Origin: Macrothele yani
Lineage: Eukaryota; Arthropoda; Arachnida; Araneae; Macrothelidae
Direction of reading: 5' to 3'
Length of the DNA stretch: 64,000 nucleotides
Assembly (NCBI GenBank): GCA_039090855.1
Contig: CM077013.1
Coordinates: 142,435,240-142,499,239, forward strand
The translations under genes and the position numbers were made by a program. Positions 1 through 11,285 of the stretch are shown piece by piece (the stretch's first letter is position 1; every line of letters starts with the position of its first letter). The notes below the pieces were generated by a model. The model worked only from the letters and a program-made list of their open reading frames with translations. It was not told where the DNA came from and searched no databases.

Positions 1-1331
1 AAATTTATATAGCATAATAACGGAATACAGAGGATAACGTGATCAAAACATTATGACAAAATACAGCTGTATTTGCTGGTAAACTGAAAAATAACATTTC
101 CATATAACATGGTTAGTACGAGGTTGAACCGCCATGAACTGCGTCACACTGTGCAATTCTGGCATGGAGTCTGTCTTACAGATGTTGGATGAAAGTTTGG
201 GGTATTGAGTTCCAAGCATCCTCAACCTGGACACGTAAATCGGGGATAGTCGTGGCTGGCCGTGGAGACCGGATAAGTCGTTTCCCATAAAATCCCACAC
301 GTGCTCAATGAGGGACAAATCCGGTGAACGTGCAGGCCATGGAAGTTGTCTCACACCCTGAAGTGTATGTTGCGTTGCACGTGCCGTGTGTGGGCGTGCG
401 TTATCTAGCTGGAAAACACCACGATGAACCGACCTTACAAATGGCACAACAACGGGCTGAATGATGTTGTTGATGTAGGAGGTGCTGTTTAACATACCCG
501 ATACAAACACTAGTTGTGTACGGGAATAATAGCCGAGTGCTCCCCACACCAGGAGACCAGGTGTAGGCCCTGTGTGTCGCTGGCGGATGCAAGAAGGGTT
601 GAGACGTTCCCCTGTGCGTCTGCGAACACGCATACGGCCATCAGAGGCTCCCAAACAGAATCTGCTTTCATCGCTGAACACGACAGATCGCCATTGCGTT
701 CTCCAGTGCAGACGTTGGCGACACCACTGTAGCCGCTCCTGACGGTGGGCTGGAGTCAGAGGTACACGTGCACGTAGTCCTGCATCCAGTAGACGGTTGC
801 GGATTGTTCGCACTGTCACCTCAGGTGCAACGGCAGCTCGGATTTGCGTCGCAGTGGATGTTCTGCTTGACAACGCCGGTCTTCTTATGCGTCGATCGGT
901 CCGCTCATCAGTCCGTCTGTGACTCCCGGTTCCACGTCTTCTCGTGTGGGAATGTTCCTCGGACCATCTACGCCACCATCGTACCACTACCGATACTTCC
1001 CGTCCAATGCGCTCCGCAATACGACAACCCAACCTCGCTCAAAGTCCGATAACTGCTGAAATCGTACACGTCTTCCATGTCCAGGCATTGCAGCTTCTTC
1101 AAGATCTTCGCACGTGTCCGTACGCCGACGACTGATTACATTCACTTTGCCGTACTCCTTAAATACCACCAACGATAATTTGCATATTATGCCGTTCTGT
1201 GGCGTAACCGCTCACCGGTTGTTCCCGAAATTAACATCACACCTACGTAAACTCGACTTCATTAACATATGTAAATTTCGTGATCACCCGCCAATTCCTT
1301 CATGGTGTTCTTTTTTCACTTTCCGGCAGTG
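1..1331 (-). mobile_element. Tc1-like DNA transposon, left end cut by window edge
   Basis: The right end is a terminal inverted repeat (TIR) at about 1296-1331 followed by the TA target duplication at 1332-1333. The same TIR flanks a complete copy at 15503-17078, which shows that about 50 bases of this copy lie outside the window. The body holds a decayed transposase on the minus strand. The two copies are closely alike along their whole length. Confidence 0.9.
43..1032 (-). pseudogene. Tc1-like transposase, broken
   Basis: This is a cut-and-paste transposase of the IS630-Tc1-mariner superfamily. The catalytic motifs are visible: FSDESRF (first Asp), FQLDNARPHTA (second Asp) and SPDLSLIEHVWD (Glu). 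I count 32 residues between the second Asp and the Glu, against 34 in nematode Tc1. The HTH region is damaged: after the family motif DFERGWVV the frame is lost, about eight codons seem to be missing, and the reading resumes in another frame at CRIAERIG. No ATG starts this frame. The copy at 15503-17078 carries the same lesion. After the catalytic Glu region the C-terminus also runs out of frame. Confidence 0.85.
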
Positions 1332-2224
1332 TATAGGAATTACCCATGCTGTTTGCCTTTGGACTTTCACAGCAACTTGTTATACATAGTTTCATTTGTG
1401 TGTGTACAGTAATTTGCTTTCTTTAACATTAGGAAGAAAAAACAGTTTTCAATTAATAACAGATCTTCACTCCACCCTTATGTGTTCAGTGAGAACAGTA
1501 ATTTCTAGGAACTAGCAAGCCAATTTTTATTTATTTATCCAAGAAACTCTACCTGTAAGTCCACAAGCACCATGTGCCCTTCTGTGAATCTCAACTTTTG
1601 GAATGAACAGAGAGAGGAATAATAACATCAAAGATATGACTGTGCACAAAAGTGCTTTTGTTATTTTGTTGTTCGAGGGCAAAACTGATGCGCCAATGTA
1701 TGAGTATATCTTTTCTTTAAAAGTTATCTTCCACAGCAAGCTGACTTCTAATTTATTAGCTTCCTACAAAGTGAACTTGTGTGTGCTCTTGTGCCCCCTA
1801 GCCTCTTATTTTTTTCCAGAATTTTTATTTCCTGCTTCTCTAAATTCATAAGTACTAGCATTAAGAAGATGGACCCAGGGTAGAGATTCTTACTTATAAA
1901 CAAACTTCACCCCCATAAATAGTTCTCGGTGAGAGCTACTAACCAACTAATCCCCCTAATATATTTTCTTTTTCAGTTAAAAAGACAAAAAATTTTTGAA
2001 ACTACATAAAAAAAACTTCAAAAAATTTAATTTGGGAAAGAAAAAAGAAAAAAAAAATGTTTCTCCTCTAACACAGAAGAAAATGTAAAATCTAGTAAAT
2101 GTAGGAAATACTAGATTTTATAGAATGGAGGGAGGGGGAGGGTAAAAACTGAATTCAGTTTAACAGTTTCCTTTGCCGAGATATAAGTCCAATTTTGATT
2201 GATGGCCAGTGATTGGGGAAGATG
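1332..2224. other. AT-rich sequence, nothing recognised
   Basis: This stretch separates the Tc1-like element from the hAT-like element. It is AT-rich with short homopurine runs around 2035-2060. I see no coding frame with family character and no terminal repeats. Confidence 0.6.
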
Positions 2225-3060
2225 CAGGGCCTGATTTACGCCTAGGCACGCAAGGCACATGCCTAGGGCCCTCAAATTGAAAGGGCCCCAAAATCTTGGT
2301 TATAAAAAAAAAACTTTCCCTTTTTAAAAATATTTATACATGGGTAGATGTGATGCGGAGTAACTATATATAAATCGCTGGCAAAACACAAGCAAGTACT
2401 GGCACTATAATATGTGATATTTCTAGTTAATATCAGTAACATTTTCGAGATAATTTGGGGAGGGTTTTTGTGTGAGATTAAACAAAAAAAATTCGTGTTG
2501 TGTAATAAAAACTAGCAGTATGTGTATGTTTGTAATTATGGCTGACTAAGATCAACTATATACTTCAATTTAAAATACTGCATGGTTCTAAAGCAATTTT
2601 CAAATATTTTGACATTTTAGCTCCCAAAAGTTATATTTGAAAAATCTTTGGACTTAATTCGGGCAGGGTTTGAATATCCCCAAACCTCTCTCTTAAATAC
2701 ACCCCTGGTTAATATGGTAATAGTATAGTTTAGACACACCTGGCAAAAAATCCAATGTCCAATTGAATTTTACCCGTCATATGGCTTTGTCACACACAAC
2801 TGTTTCATCGATGAAGGTTCAAGTCTTTTCAGATGCAAATCAGTAGGACAGCATAAAAATCTAGGGGAAAACAGTATTTTACCAGGTACTACCGTAATTA
2901 AATGTCAGTCTTATAAATGTATTGTGTTTATTAAATTATTACGCTGGATTGTAATACAGTCGCCCAAAATGGTCACACTACCTACTCGACTCCATAAAGA
3001 GTGGAGGGGGCCTCGTTTTGGGTTGTGCCTAGGGCCCAATTCCGTGTAAGTCGGGCCCTG
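2225..3060. mobile_element. Non-autonomous hAT-like element
   Basis: The ends are CAGGGCCTGATTTAC and, inverted on the right, CAGGGCCCGACTTAC, matching in 13 of 15 positions. The element is flanked by a perfect 8-bp direct repeat, GGAAGATG, at 2217-2224 and 3061-3068. CAGGG termini and 8-bp duplications are the signature of the hAT superfamily. The 836-bp interior has no transposase, so the copy must have been moved in trans. Subterminal GCCTAGG motifs occur near both ends. Confidence 0.85.
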
Positions 3061-5662
3061 GGAAGATGCACTAATTTTCAGTTTAACAGGTTGAAACTTG
3101 TAAAAACTATAATATATATAAATAAATTGTACGCGTTTATAGGTTTGTTTCTATTTTCATATGTTTTTTATGCTAGATTGGTGTTTTGGTTAGCTACCTT
3201 AAAAAACGGGGTAAAAATCTACGGAGCTGTAACATATACCGGAAGAAACTTAAGTTCATGATCTTTAAATAACTGTTTGCAGAATTTCAATCGACCCAGT
3301 AGTTTGGATTTTATAAGCCACTATATTTGTAAACAAACCCCTGTTTCTTCGCGTTTTCGCTTACACTGCAGGCTTTAATATGTATCTCATTTAAATTCTA
3401 AACAACTAGAAACTTTCTGGCTGGACGGTAAACATAAATACAAGTGAAGCTAAACACCATACCGCTTTAATAAAATACGTGCAGATATTTATTGACGTTG
3501 CAACCCCAGCTAGAAATGAACCAAGCAAGCGTTGAGTAGAACGCAAAGAGTCTGTTCTTGTACCAATGCAAATGGCCGCCACCGACTGGCAGCTGATGGA
3601 GGACGGGAAGTGGCTTCATCAACTTTACGTTGCGCAGAAGGACCAGGGCGTCTCCTGTTGTATTCTAACCTCCTTGGTTTTCATTGTGACAATGGTTAAC
3701 CCCAGTTGTTTTACCCGTACAGTCGGAATGCGACAGGAGGTAAATAGAGATTGAACTTTATTGGTAGGGGAACTTTTGAGTTTTTATATCAACATGACTT
3801 CATGGATTTGTGACTTATCTTTGATTAATCGCAGAAAGCCATGCTTCAATCTATATAGTTCTCACAGAGCAGATAGATGTCAGCACGTCAGCGCGCACTG
3901 CTGTAGAACAGGATTAGTACTGCTGCGTTTTGTATGGAGAACCATGAGCTGTTTAACGTTTTTTATTTCTTATTTATTTATTTTTTTTTTTTGGTGTTTC
4001 GGGGAGAAGGCGGGTTGAAATGTGAAATTGAAGGCATTTTTGATTAAGTTTGGAGGGACAAAAATATGAAGCATTTCCTAAATATTAGAAATATATATAT
4101 ATCACAGATCACTTACTATTTTATCAGACACAATATATGGCAAACAACATTCTGGAGTATTTATTCCAACTGAAGTGTCCTATTTCAACGGAATGAGGTC
4201 GTACTCAGCGTTACATTCAGAGAGTTTTTTCCGGGCGGTCAATCGCAAATTTTGAGGGGCTCAAACTTGTTATTATTTGTTATTTATTTATACATTAATA
4301 CATATTATTTTATTTATATATACATTAATACATATAACAAATTTTTTGAAATCTACATATGCAAGTGATTAAAAATGCAAAAAAGTTATACCTTTATTTT
4401 AATTCATTAATGCACCACGGATTTCACCATGCTGCGGTGGTGTAAAATATTAAGGATGCTAGTGAGATAACGCTGCTGTGCTGGAAAAAATTCTCTCCCC
4501 CCCCCAACATTCGGAGTGGCAAAAATATTTTAGTCTTACAACAAGCGTTTTTCTGATTATTAAGGAATCATTACAGTGTTACCTGAAAACGTATGGTGCA
4601 AACTATTCCGCTGCCACTGGGTTTCAGCCCCTTTAGATTATTCAGGTTAGCACATAGTAGTAAAAAAACAACTAATTAATCGTTTGAAATTCCTGGATTT
4701 TCTTTTTGTCACAGAGCGTAAACCACATACCGCCAGGAAAAAAATATGGGAATCATTTTTAATAATTTGCTATCGTTAAAAATTAGGTAGTGCAAATATT
4801 TTGTTGTATTGGAAGCCCGAACGTCACGTTAGCTGCATTGAGGCTTACTTAACAATATACATGGGAAGTCGGCATCCAGAAGACTGAAATAAAGCTGAAT
4901 GCCAGCTTGCAAAATATGATGATGTATTGCAGTGCAAGCAGCATGACGTTGGTGATTACAAATCCACAGTAAACTTAACTATCAAATACAAAGGCTCTAA
5001 AAAATTTACGGAATTGTGAAACAATGCTTGGTTTTCTTGTTTGCCTCTCTTGCATATGTGATCAAGATGAACTGGTCTTCTTCTACTCTCCTGATTTTTA
5101 TCCGGAGAAAGTATTGAGTAATTTTGGTAGGACTTCATAATAGATTTTTAACATGGACAATTGTTCCATTGATAAACAAATTTACAAAAGCATTCTCATC
5201 TAGCGCAACAAATTTTTCTATAGAGTATATATATTTTCATAACTACTTTGTTTTCAGAGCTACATTTAAAAAAAAAGTTATTTAAAGTGTTAACACTTTG
5301 TGCGAAGTCATTTATGGCTCTAATTAACAACGGAAATTCGTTTTTTTTTCTCGAGGTATTGTATACATTATTGGCTGCATTGATTCGTCGGATTTAGAAA
5401 ACGTAAATATACATGGCGATGGCAATTTTAGTTTTAGTGTATAAAGCAAAGCAATTAATTTAATACTTAAAATAATCTTAATGCTACTGAGATATGAAAT
5501 CCATGTGAATGAGTTTTTTTGTTTTTTTTATTATAATATTTTCCCCCGTTTACTTAAATTTTTAAAATTAATTTCTCCAAATTTTCATCTATAAACAAAA
5601 AATTAGACTAAATATAAAGGGTGATCCCTCAAAAACCTACGGGGGGAGTGGGCGTCCATGGA

Positions 5663-5689
5663 TTTTCGGGGGACTAAGCTCCCCGAAAA
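5663..5689. repeat. Small perfect hairpin
   Basis: TTTTCGGGG at 5663-5671 is the exact reverse complement of CCCCGAAAA at 5681-5689, with a 9-base loop. No open frame or T-run marks it as a terminator, and its role is unknown. Confidence 0.6.
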
Positions 5690-5854
5690 GATGCCTGCAT
5701 ACATCGCCGGTCGTACTTCGTGCCCTTAGGTTGTTCTTTGCTAATACAAAATCACTCTATTTCATTTTATTTTCTAGCTAGACCTTCTCACATTCATGAG
5801 GAAAAAAACTTGATCGTCAGAATATTTCGTTGTGGAGACATACTTTTCATTGTT

Positions 5855-5909
5855 AAAGGTCCTTTTAAGGATTATAGAAGGACCTTTAAAAGGATACTTT
5901 TTAGTATCC
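5855..5909. repeat. Two adjacent small hairpins
   Basis: The first has 10-bp perfect arms, AAAGGTCCTT (5855-5864) and AAGGACCTTT (5878-5887). The second follows at once, with arms GGATACT (5892-5898) and AGTATCC (5903-5909) around a TTTT loop. Such doublets often sit at transposon ends, but I find no partner. Confidence 0.6.
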
Positions 5910-6112
5910 CTATATACGCCTTTTCACAACAGCACGAATCGTGATGGGTAGTTGACGTGCTGCCATCTATTGGCCGATACGGAGTATGGATTAAACTAGT
6001 TAGTTATTAAAGTTGTCCCCGATTTTAATATTAATATAGATTTCGACTTGTATTCATCTGAGAAACTGCAGATATTCCTTATGATACCGTGCACAAAATT
6101 ACTTTACCGTAT

Positions 6113-6360
6113 TATTCAATATGATCATTTGTCACATTTGTTAAGTAACCTCACTGCATTTCTTAGGAAGCAGAACTTCCCACGATAAAACTTTTCACGA
6201 TATAATTCAATATGATCATTTCTCACATATGCTAAGTAACCTCATAGTGAACTTCTTAGGATGCAGAACTTCCCACGATATAATTCAGTATGAATTATTT
6301 GTCACATATGTTAAGTAACCTCACAATGAATTCCTTAGCAAGCAGAACTTCCCCAGATAA
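6113..6360. repeat. Tandem repeat, about 78-bp unit, three copies
   Basis: Three consecutive units begin with ATTCAATATGAT or a variant at about 6114, 6207 and 6285. They share TCACATATG, TAAGTAACCTCA and GCAGAACTTCCC in order. The first unit has an extra segment of about 14 bases. Nothing coding is seen. Confidence 0.8.
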
Positions 6361-6524
6361 AATGAGTGTCTCTGTCACATGACTCTCCTCATAAGCCCCG
6401 CCCACACGTAATCTCCAAAGTAGCTCTGAACCAATCGCGTGGCGGAAATGGCTCTAATCACAATTTCGTACATTCACTTGTGAAATACGCAGCCGGGGGA
6501 AGGGGGGGGGGGTCACAGCCCACC

Positions 6525-7830
6525 CTCATAAAAATTTCGTAATATCTAGTTTTTAATTTAGAACTACCAAATTTGGTATACTATATCATGGTACTCTAAC
6601 TTAGACGGTTTTTGGAACGGGTAGGGGCACGGGGTCAGAGACCCCCATACAAAATTTTCGTAAAATTTAGTTTTCAATTTAGAACCACCAAATTTGGTAT
6701 ACTATCTCACGAAACTCTAACTTAGACTGTAGACGGTTTTTGGAAGCGGTTCGAGCCCTCTCCCCATACAAAATATTCGTAAAATCTAGTTTTTAATTTG
6801 GAACCACCAAATTTGGTATACTATCTCTTGAAACTCTAACTTAGACTGTAGACGGTTTGGGGAACGGGTCGGGGTCCTGGGGTCAGAACCTCCCCTCACA
6901 AAATTTTCGTAAAATCGACAGTTTTCAATTTAGAACCACCAAATTTGGTGTACTATCTCATGAAACTCTAACTTAGACGGTAGATGGTTTTTGGAAAGGG
7001 TCGGAGCCGAGGGGAGGGTCGGTGGGGTCAGAGCACCCCATACGAAATTTTCGTGAAAATCTTCAGTTTTCAATTAGAACCACCAAATTCGGTATACTAT
7101 CTCATGGTTCCCTAATTTAGACTAAAGACGGTTTTCGGGAAGGGTCGGGGCCTGGGGTCAAGGTGCCCCTACTCAAAAATTTTCTGAAATCTAGTTTTTC
7201 ACTTAGAACCACCAAATTTGTTATACTATCTCATGAAACTCTAACTTAGACTGTAGATGGTTTTCGGAAGGAGTCGGGGTCAAGTGGCCCCCATACAAAA
7301 TTTTCGTAAAACCTACAGTTTTCATTTTAGAACATCCAAATTTGGTATTTTTTTTTTTTTTTTTTTTTGATTGGAGGTTTAACGACCACCGTGAGCAACT
7401 CAATGGGCTATAAGCAGTCGCCCGTCCCTAATTTAGGGTCACTGGTTCCAGGGAAGGGAGAGAGCCAGTGCCATAAGACAAACACAACATCCATGCCTGA
7501 CCGGGATTCGAACCCGGACCCCTTACGGACGAATGATCATAGGCCAGCGCCTTAGACCACTGCGCCACCGGGGCGGCCCAAATTTTGGTATACTATTTCA
7601 TGAAACTGTAACTTAGACCTCGTGTGGTTTTTGGAAGGGGTCGGTGTCCCCATACAAAATTTTCGTAAAATCTACAGTTTTCAATTTACAACTACCATTG
7701 GTATACTATCTCACAGTTATCTAACTTAGAAGGTAGACGGTTTTTGGAAGGGGTCGGGTCCCGTGGTCAAAGGGGCCCCTACAAAATTTTCGTAAAAAGT
7801 TCCATTTTTTTCGCTTTCCAACCGTAGGTT
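6525..7830. repeat. Satellite-like array, about 120-130-bp unit
   Basis: About nine diverged units repeat the order AAAATTTTCGTAAAATCTAG, ACCACCAAATTTGGTATAC, ACTCTAACTTAGAC, then GACGGTTTTTGGAA and a G-rich segment ending in CCCCATAC. The unit contains the palindrome CCAAATTTGG. The SINE at 7348-7577 interrupts one unit inside that palindrome. Unit length varies because the G-rich segment expands and contracts. Confidence 0.85.
7348..7577 (-). mobile_element. tRNA-derived SINE, full length
   Basis: Read on the minus strand, the copy starts with a tRNA-like head (A box around GGCGCAGTGGTCTAAGGCGC, B box GGTTCGAATCC), continues with a body of about 140 bases and ends in a tail of about 20 A. 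It is flanked by CCAAATTTGGTA on the left and CCAAATTTTGGTA on the right, a target duplication with one extra T. The head resembles a leucine or arginine tRNA but the downstream structure is not a functional tRNA. It landed in the satellite array. Confidence 0.92.
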
Positions 7831-7834
7831 GAAT

Positions 7835-9165
7835 AAACGTATATGCTCCAGCTTTTTCCGTCCGTCTGTCTGTCGGCACGATAACTCACGTAAAAATTGT
7901 TCGATTTCGATGAAATTTTAGTATGTGGTAGGGGACCACCAGGGGACGAACCCTATTGAAAATGGGAGAAGTGGGGTCAAAGGTCACGCCATAAGAGCAG
8001 GATCCATTCAATTGCCCTTTGCGTCATAACTTGCGTAAATATGGTTCGATTACGATGAAATTTTGGTATGTGGTAAGGAACCACCTGGGAACGAACCCTA
8101 TTGAAAATTGGCAAATTGGGGTCAAAGGTCAGGCAGGGCATAAGAGCGGGATTTATTCCATTGCCCTTATGCGTCATAACTTGCGTAAAAATGGTTCGAT
8201 TTCGATGAAATTTTAGTATTTGGTAAGGAACCACCTGGGGACGAACCCTATTGAAAATGGGCGAAATGGTGTCAAAGGTCAGGGCGTAAAGGTGGAATCC
8301 ATTCCATTGCCTTTATGCGTCATAACATGCGTAAATATGGTTCGATTTCGATGAAATTTTAGTATGTGGCAGGGAACCACCTGGGCACGAACGCTATTGA
8401 AAATAGGCGATGTGGGGTCAAAGATCAGGCAGGACATAAGAGCGGGTTTTGTTCCATTGCCCTTATGCGTCATAACTTGCGTAAAAATGGTTCGATTTCG
8501 ATGAAATTTTAGTGTGTGGTAGGGCGCCACTGGGGACGAACCCTATTGAAAATGGGCGAAATGGGGTCAAAGGTCAGGACACTGGAGTGGGATCCATTCC
8601 ATTCCCTTGTGCATCATAACTTACCTAAAAATGTTTCGATTCCGACAAAACGTTATCATGTTGTTCCGGAGGTATAGTGAACCGGTTCTGTTGAATATCA
8701 ACGAAATGGGGTCAAAGGTCATTGTTGCACAAAAGCAAGATTTATTCCACAGCCATTATTCTCTTAACTTGCGTAAAACTGCTTCTATTGCGGCAAAACT
8801 TTAGTATGTTATTCTTGAGGTGTACTGAACCGGTTTTGTTGAATATCATCGAAATGGGGTCAAAGGTCAGGACACACGAACGAGATTTTTTTTTTGGGGG
8901 GTTGGAGGTTTAACGACCACCGTGAGCAACTCAATGGGCTATAAGCAGTCGCCCGTCCCTAATTTAGGGTCACTGGTTCCAGGGAAGTGAGAGAGCCAGT
9001 GCCGTAAGACAAACACAACATCCATGCCTCACCGGGATTCGAACCCGGACCCCGTTCGGACGAATGATCAGAGGCCATCGCTTAGACCACTGCGCCACCG
9101 GGGCGGCCGAGATTTATTCCACAGCCATTATCCTCATAACTTGAGTAATAATTTCTGTTATGTTG
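7835..9165. repeat. Tandem array, about 148-bp unit, with repeated DR1 motifs
   Basis: Seven to eight units repeat CATAACTTGCGTAAA, GGTTCGATTTCGATGAAATT, TAGTATGTGGTAGGG, CGAACCCTATTGAAAATGGG and GGGGTCAAAGGTCA in order. The last motif is two AGGTCA-type half-sites one base apart, a nuclear-receptor DR1. It is exact at about 7974, 8119, 8565, 8709 and 8857, and one base off near 8269 and 8416. A SINE at 8889-9107 interrupts the array, and one degenerate unit follows it. Confidence 0.85.
8889..9107 (-). mobile_element. tRNA-derived SINE, full length
   Basis: This is the same family as the copy at 7348. It carries a T-run on the left (the A tail of the minus strand) and the tRNA-like head on the right. 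The 8-bp target duplication CGAGATTT lies at 8881-8888 and 9108-9115. It sits inside the DR1-bearing tandem array, whose sequence continues on both sides. Confidence 0.92.
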
Positions 9166-9841
9166 GAAAGCGTATCATAATCAATGCATTTCATGATTTT
9201 ACTAACTTGTTTACTCTTAAGATCTGCAACAGAATTCAGCACTCCCATACTCTATCTACGTTCAAAGCCGCTCTTTGGCCCTTGCGCCATAAACCACCAA
9301 CTTAGAGACCGTGGATAACAATAAAGTGCAAAAATATGCGGTTAATGGTGTAGTAAAAACACAAATCAATATAGTTTAGCTTTCACTACCAACGGGCGGC
9401 TTATCAGGCAGAAATAGAATGTAATGCAAATAGAGAGTTCCAGATATTCGAAACGGTAAGAAAAAGATGATCAATGTCAAGTCGTATGCATGCGACATCA
9501 CATAGGTACATCGCATTTTTGTGTCGCGGGATTCTCAGAAGCACACGCCAGATGTACAGCAGTTCTATAAATGTCTCCTCGAAGTATTCCCATTCCTTTT
9601 TGTTTCATAAAATTAAATTAACTAAATCAAAAATTTTTAGATAAGTTTACTGGAAAGATACAGGAATATCTTTTTCATTCATTAACTTTCATCCGCTGAA
9701 CTTAGTGATTCCACAAATAGTAATATGTACCTGGCATCCCTGCTAGTACAAATTATATTAATGATTTCTTTGCATCCAGTTCAATCTAGTATGTCCATAA
9801 AAGCGTTTGGGGCCGTATGAAAAATACATTTCAATGTGTGC
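9166..9841. other. AT-rich spacer
   Basis: After the last degenerate tandem unit I see no repeats, coding frames of known type or terminal inverted repeats. The region ends at an old SINE copy. Confidence 0.5.
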
Positions 9842-10038
9842 AGCTACGGTGGCGGAATGATCCAGGCGCTCGCTTCTGGCCACTCGTCGGAAGGATCCTG
9901 GTGAGTCATGGACGTTGCGATTGACTTCTGTCACTGGCTGTCCCAATTCCCAGGAACCAGTGGCCCAAAATTAAGAACGCCGACTGCTTATAGCCCACTG
10001 AATTGATCACGGTGGTCGTTAAACCCCAACTAAAAAAG
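9842..10038 (+). mobile_element. Old, diverged copy of the tRNA-derived SINE
   Basis: The order of blocks matches the young copies: GGTGGCGGAATGATCCAGGC (head), GGAACCAGTGGCCC, GACTGCTTATAGCCCACTGA and GGTGGTCGTTAAACC followed by a short A-rich tail. The B box is destroyed and several segments are missing. No target duplication can be recognised, which fits an ancient insertion. Confidence 0.8.
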
Positions 10039-10039
10039 T

Positions 10040-10199
10040 TTGCGACGTGTTCATTGCTGAAGATGACAATCCGATTTTGGCGTAAATGTGACAATAATGG
10101 TAAGTCAGATAATATCCGAAAACTTGAAAATCCTGGAGCGGACTCGAACCCGCGTCTCCCAGAAAACGCCCGGGTATACTAACCACTACACCACCCAGA
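10040..10199 (-). mobile_element. Second tRNA-derived repeat (SINE-like), copy 1
   Basis: On the minus strand a tRNA-like head at about 10130-10199 reads CTGGGTGGTGTAGTGGTTAG (A box) and CGGGTTCGAGTCC (B box). The anticodon arm can pair (CCCGG with CTGGG), but the T-arm does not pair correctly and position 33 is not T, so this is not a working tRNA. Beyond the head comes ATTTTCAAGTTTT. The same head, the odd end CCGCTCCAGG and the same following block recur at 41281 on the plus strand. Confidence 0.6.
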
Positions 10200-10459
10200 A
10201 TGACCAAGTTACAAGTTTCCGATCAATTTGAATATAACCATCACAGGATTCGCTAGTCGAAGCAACCGGCATTCATGTTTAGCGAATCTGGAGGCTAAGA
10301 ATCTTATCCCGTGTTTGCCCGCAGAAGCAGATAAATCATGAAAGAAATACGGGATTACGCCATATAATATATATGTATATATAGTTGGGCCATTTCAGCA
10401 CGTAATTTGGTTTATATAGAAAATAAAGATAATGTTGCATTTTTACTGAGTTACAACAC
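10200..10459. other. Spacer, nothing recognised
   Basis: The sequence is AT-rich with a short (TA)n-like run near 10370. No feature is supported. Confidence 0.5.
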
Positions 10460-11030
10460 ATTAATCCCAAAGGCTATTTCTTGAAATCTTTAATCCGCCG
10501 TGCTCATATTCACAACGTTAACATAACATGTCAAGTTATTTTTGCAGTTTTACTCTGTCACAAAACTTTGCCGCCCCGGTGGCGCAGTGGTCTAAGGCGC
10601 TGGCCTCTGATCATTCGTCCGTAAGGGGTCCGGGTTCGAATCCCGTTAGGTATGGATGTTGTGTTTGTCTTACGGTACTGGCTCTCTCCCTTTCCTGGAA
10701 CCAGTGACCCTAAATTAGGGACGGGCGACTGCTTATAGCCCATTGAGTTGCTCAGGGTGGTCGTTAAACCTCCAATCAAAAAAAAAAAACTTTAATTACA
10801 AGACCTTAGGCGTACCTTTTTTTAGAAATTTTTAGTCCGACGTATTCATAAGGTTTCAATAACATGCAACGGTTATGGTACTGCGTTTTGACAGAGGCAC
10901 AAAAATTAATAAACATTCTTTAAGCCTTTTTATCAGTTTTCAATCAACCATGCTCATATACATAAAATTTTCAGAGAAAGTCAAGTTTATTGCGTTGCGC
11001 ATTTGCTAGAGTACAAAACTATAAACAGCC
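10460..11030. repeat. Degenerate tandem repeat, about 112-bp unit, three copies
   Basis: Units starting near 10470, 10806 and 10921 share a pattern of AGGC or AAGCC, a TTTT-rich segment, CNCATATNCA or a similar block, GTCAAGTT, then a short block ending CAAAACT. Spacing is about 112 bases once the SINE at 10570-10789 is removed. Divergence is high. Confidence 0.55.
10570..10789 (+). mobile_element. tRNA-derived SINE, full length, plus orientation
   Basis: This copy reads forward: tRNA-like head with A box at about 10578-10600 and B box GGGTTCGAATCC near 10630, a body with CTGGCTCTCTCCC and AAATTAGGGACGGGCG, then GGTCGTTAAACCTCC and an A tail. The target duplication is AAAACTTT (about 10562-10569 and 10786-10793, where the tail A's merge with the repeat). 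Confidence 0.92.
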
Positions 11031-11273
11031 ATTAACTTTCACCCGCTGAACTTGGTGATTCCTCAATTCATCCATTAACAAGTATTTTAAGAAATTGTAT
11101 GACATGATAATGTTTGATGGCAAGTCAGGTTAATGATGTTGCGCTTCTTAAAGATTTTTAAAAAGGTATAGAGGCTAATAATTATTGTCTAAAGCCTAAG
11201 TAAAAGCTCATTTTTAACTTGACTTGTCATGCAATCCTTATGAATATGGCATTTATTTTATTTTGTACGTTTT
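11031..11273. other. AT-rich sequence 5' of the RTE element
   Basis: Together with 14481-14660 this appears to have been a diverged short tandem array before the LINE inserted: TTACATAGCG occurs both at the insertion site and again near 14529. Confidence 0.4.
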
Positions 11274-11285
11274 ACATAGCGTGTG

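Larger units (their letters stand above)
3061..6112. other. AT-rich spacer without recognised genes
   Basis: No coding frame here looks like a known family, and I find no paired terminal repeats. The small frames present are short and low in complexity. Two groups of small hairpins near 5.66-5.91 kb are listed separately. Confidence 0.5.

Noticed and set aside
6390..6470. GC box (CCCGCCC), CCAAT-type and GCGGAAATG motifs resembling a housekeeping promoter
   Set aside because: No transcript or first exon can be seen on either side, and the motifs are short enough to arise by chance.
7835..8880. Regularly spaced repeats that could suggest a CRISPR array
   Set aside because: The whole 148-bp unit repeats, with no unique spacers between short repeats, and the genome is eukaryotic.
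10571..10650. tRNA gene suggested by A and B boxes
   Set aside because: The box pair is the head of a dispersed SINE with a body, an A tail and target duplications; the same applies to the other SINE copies.
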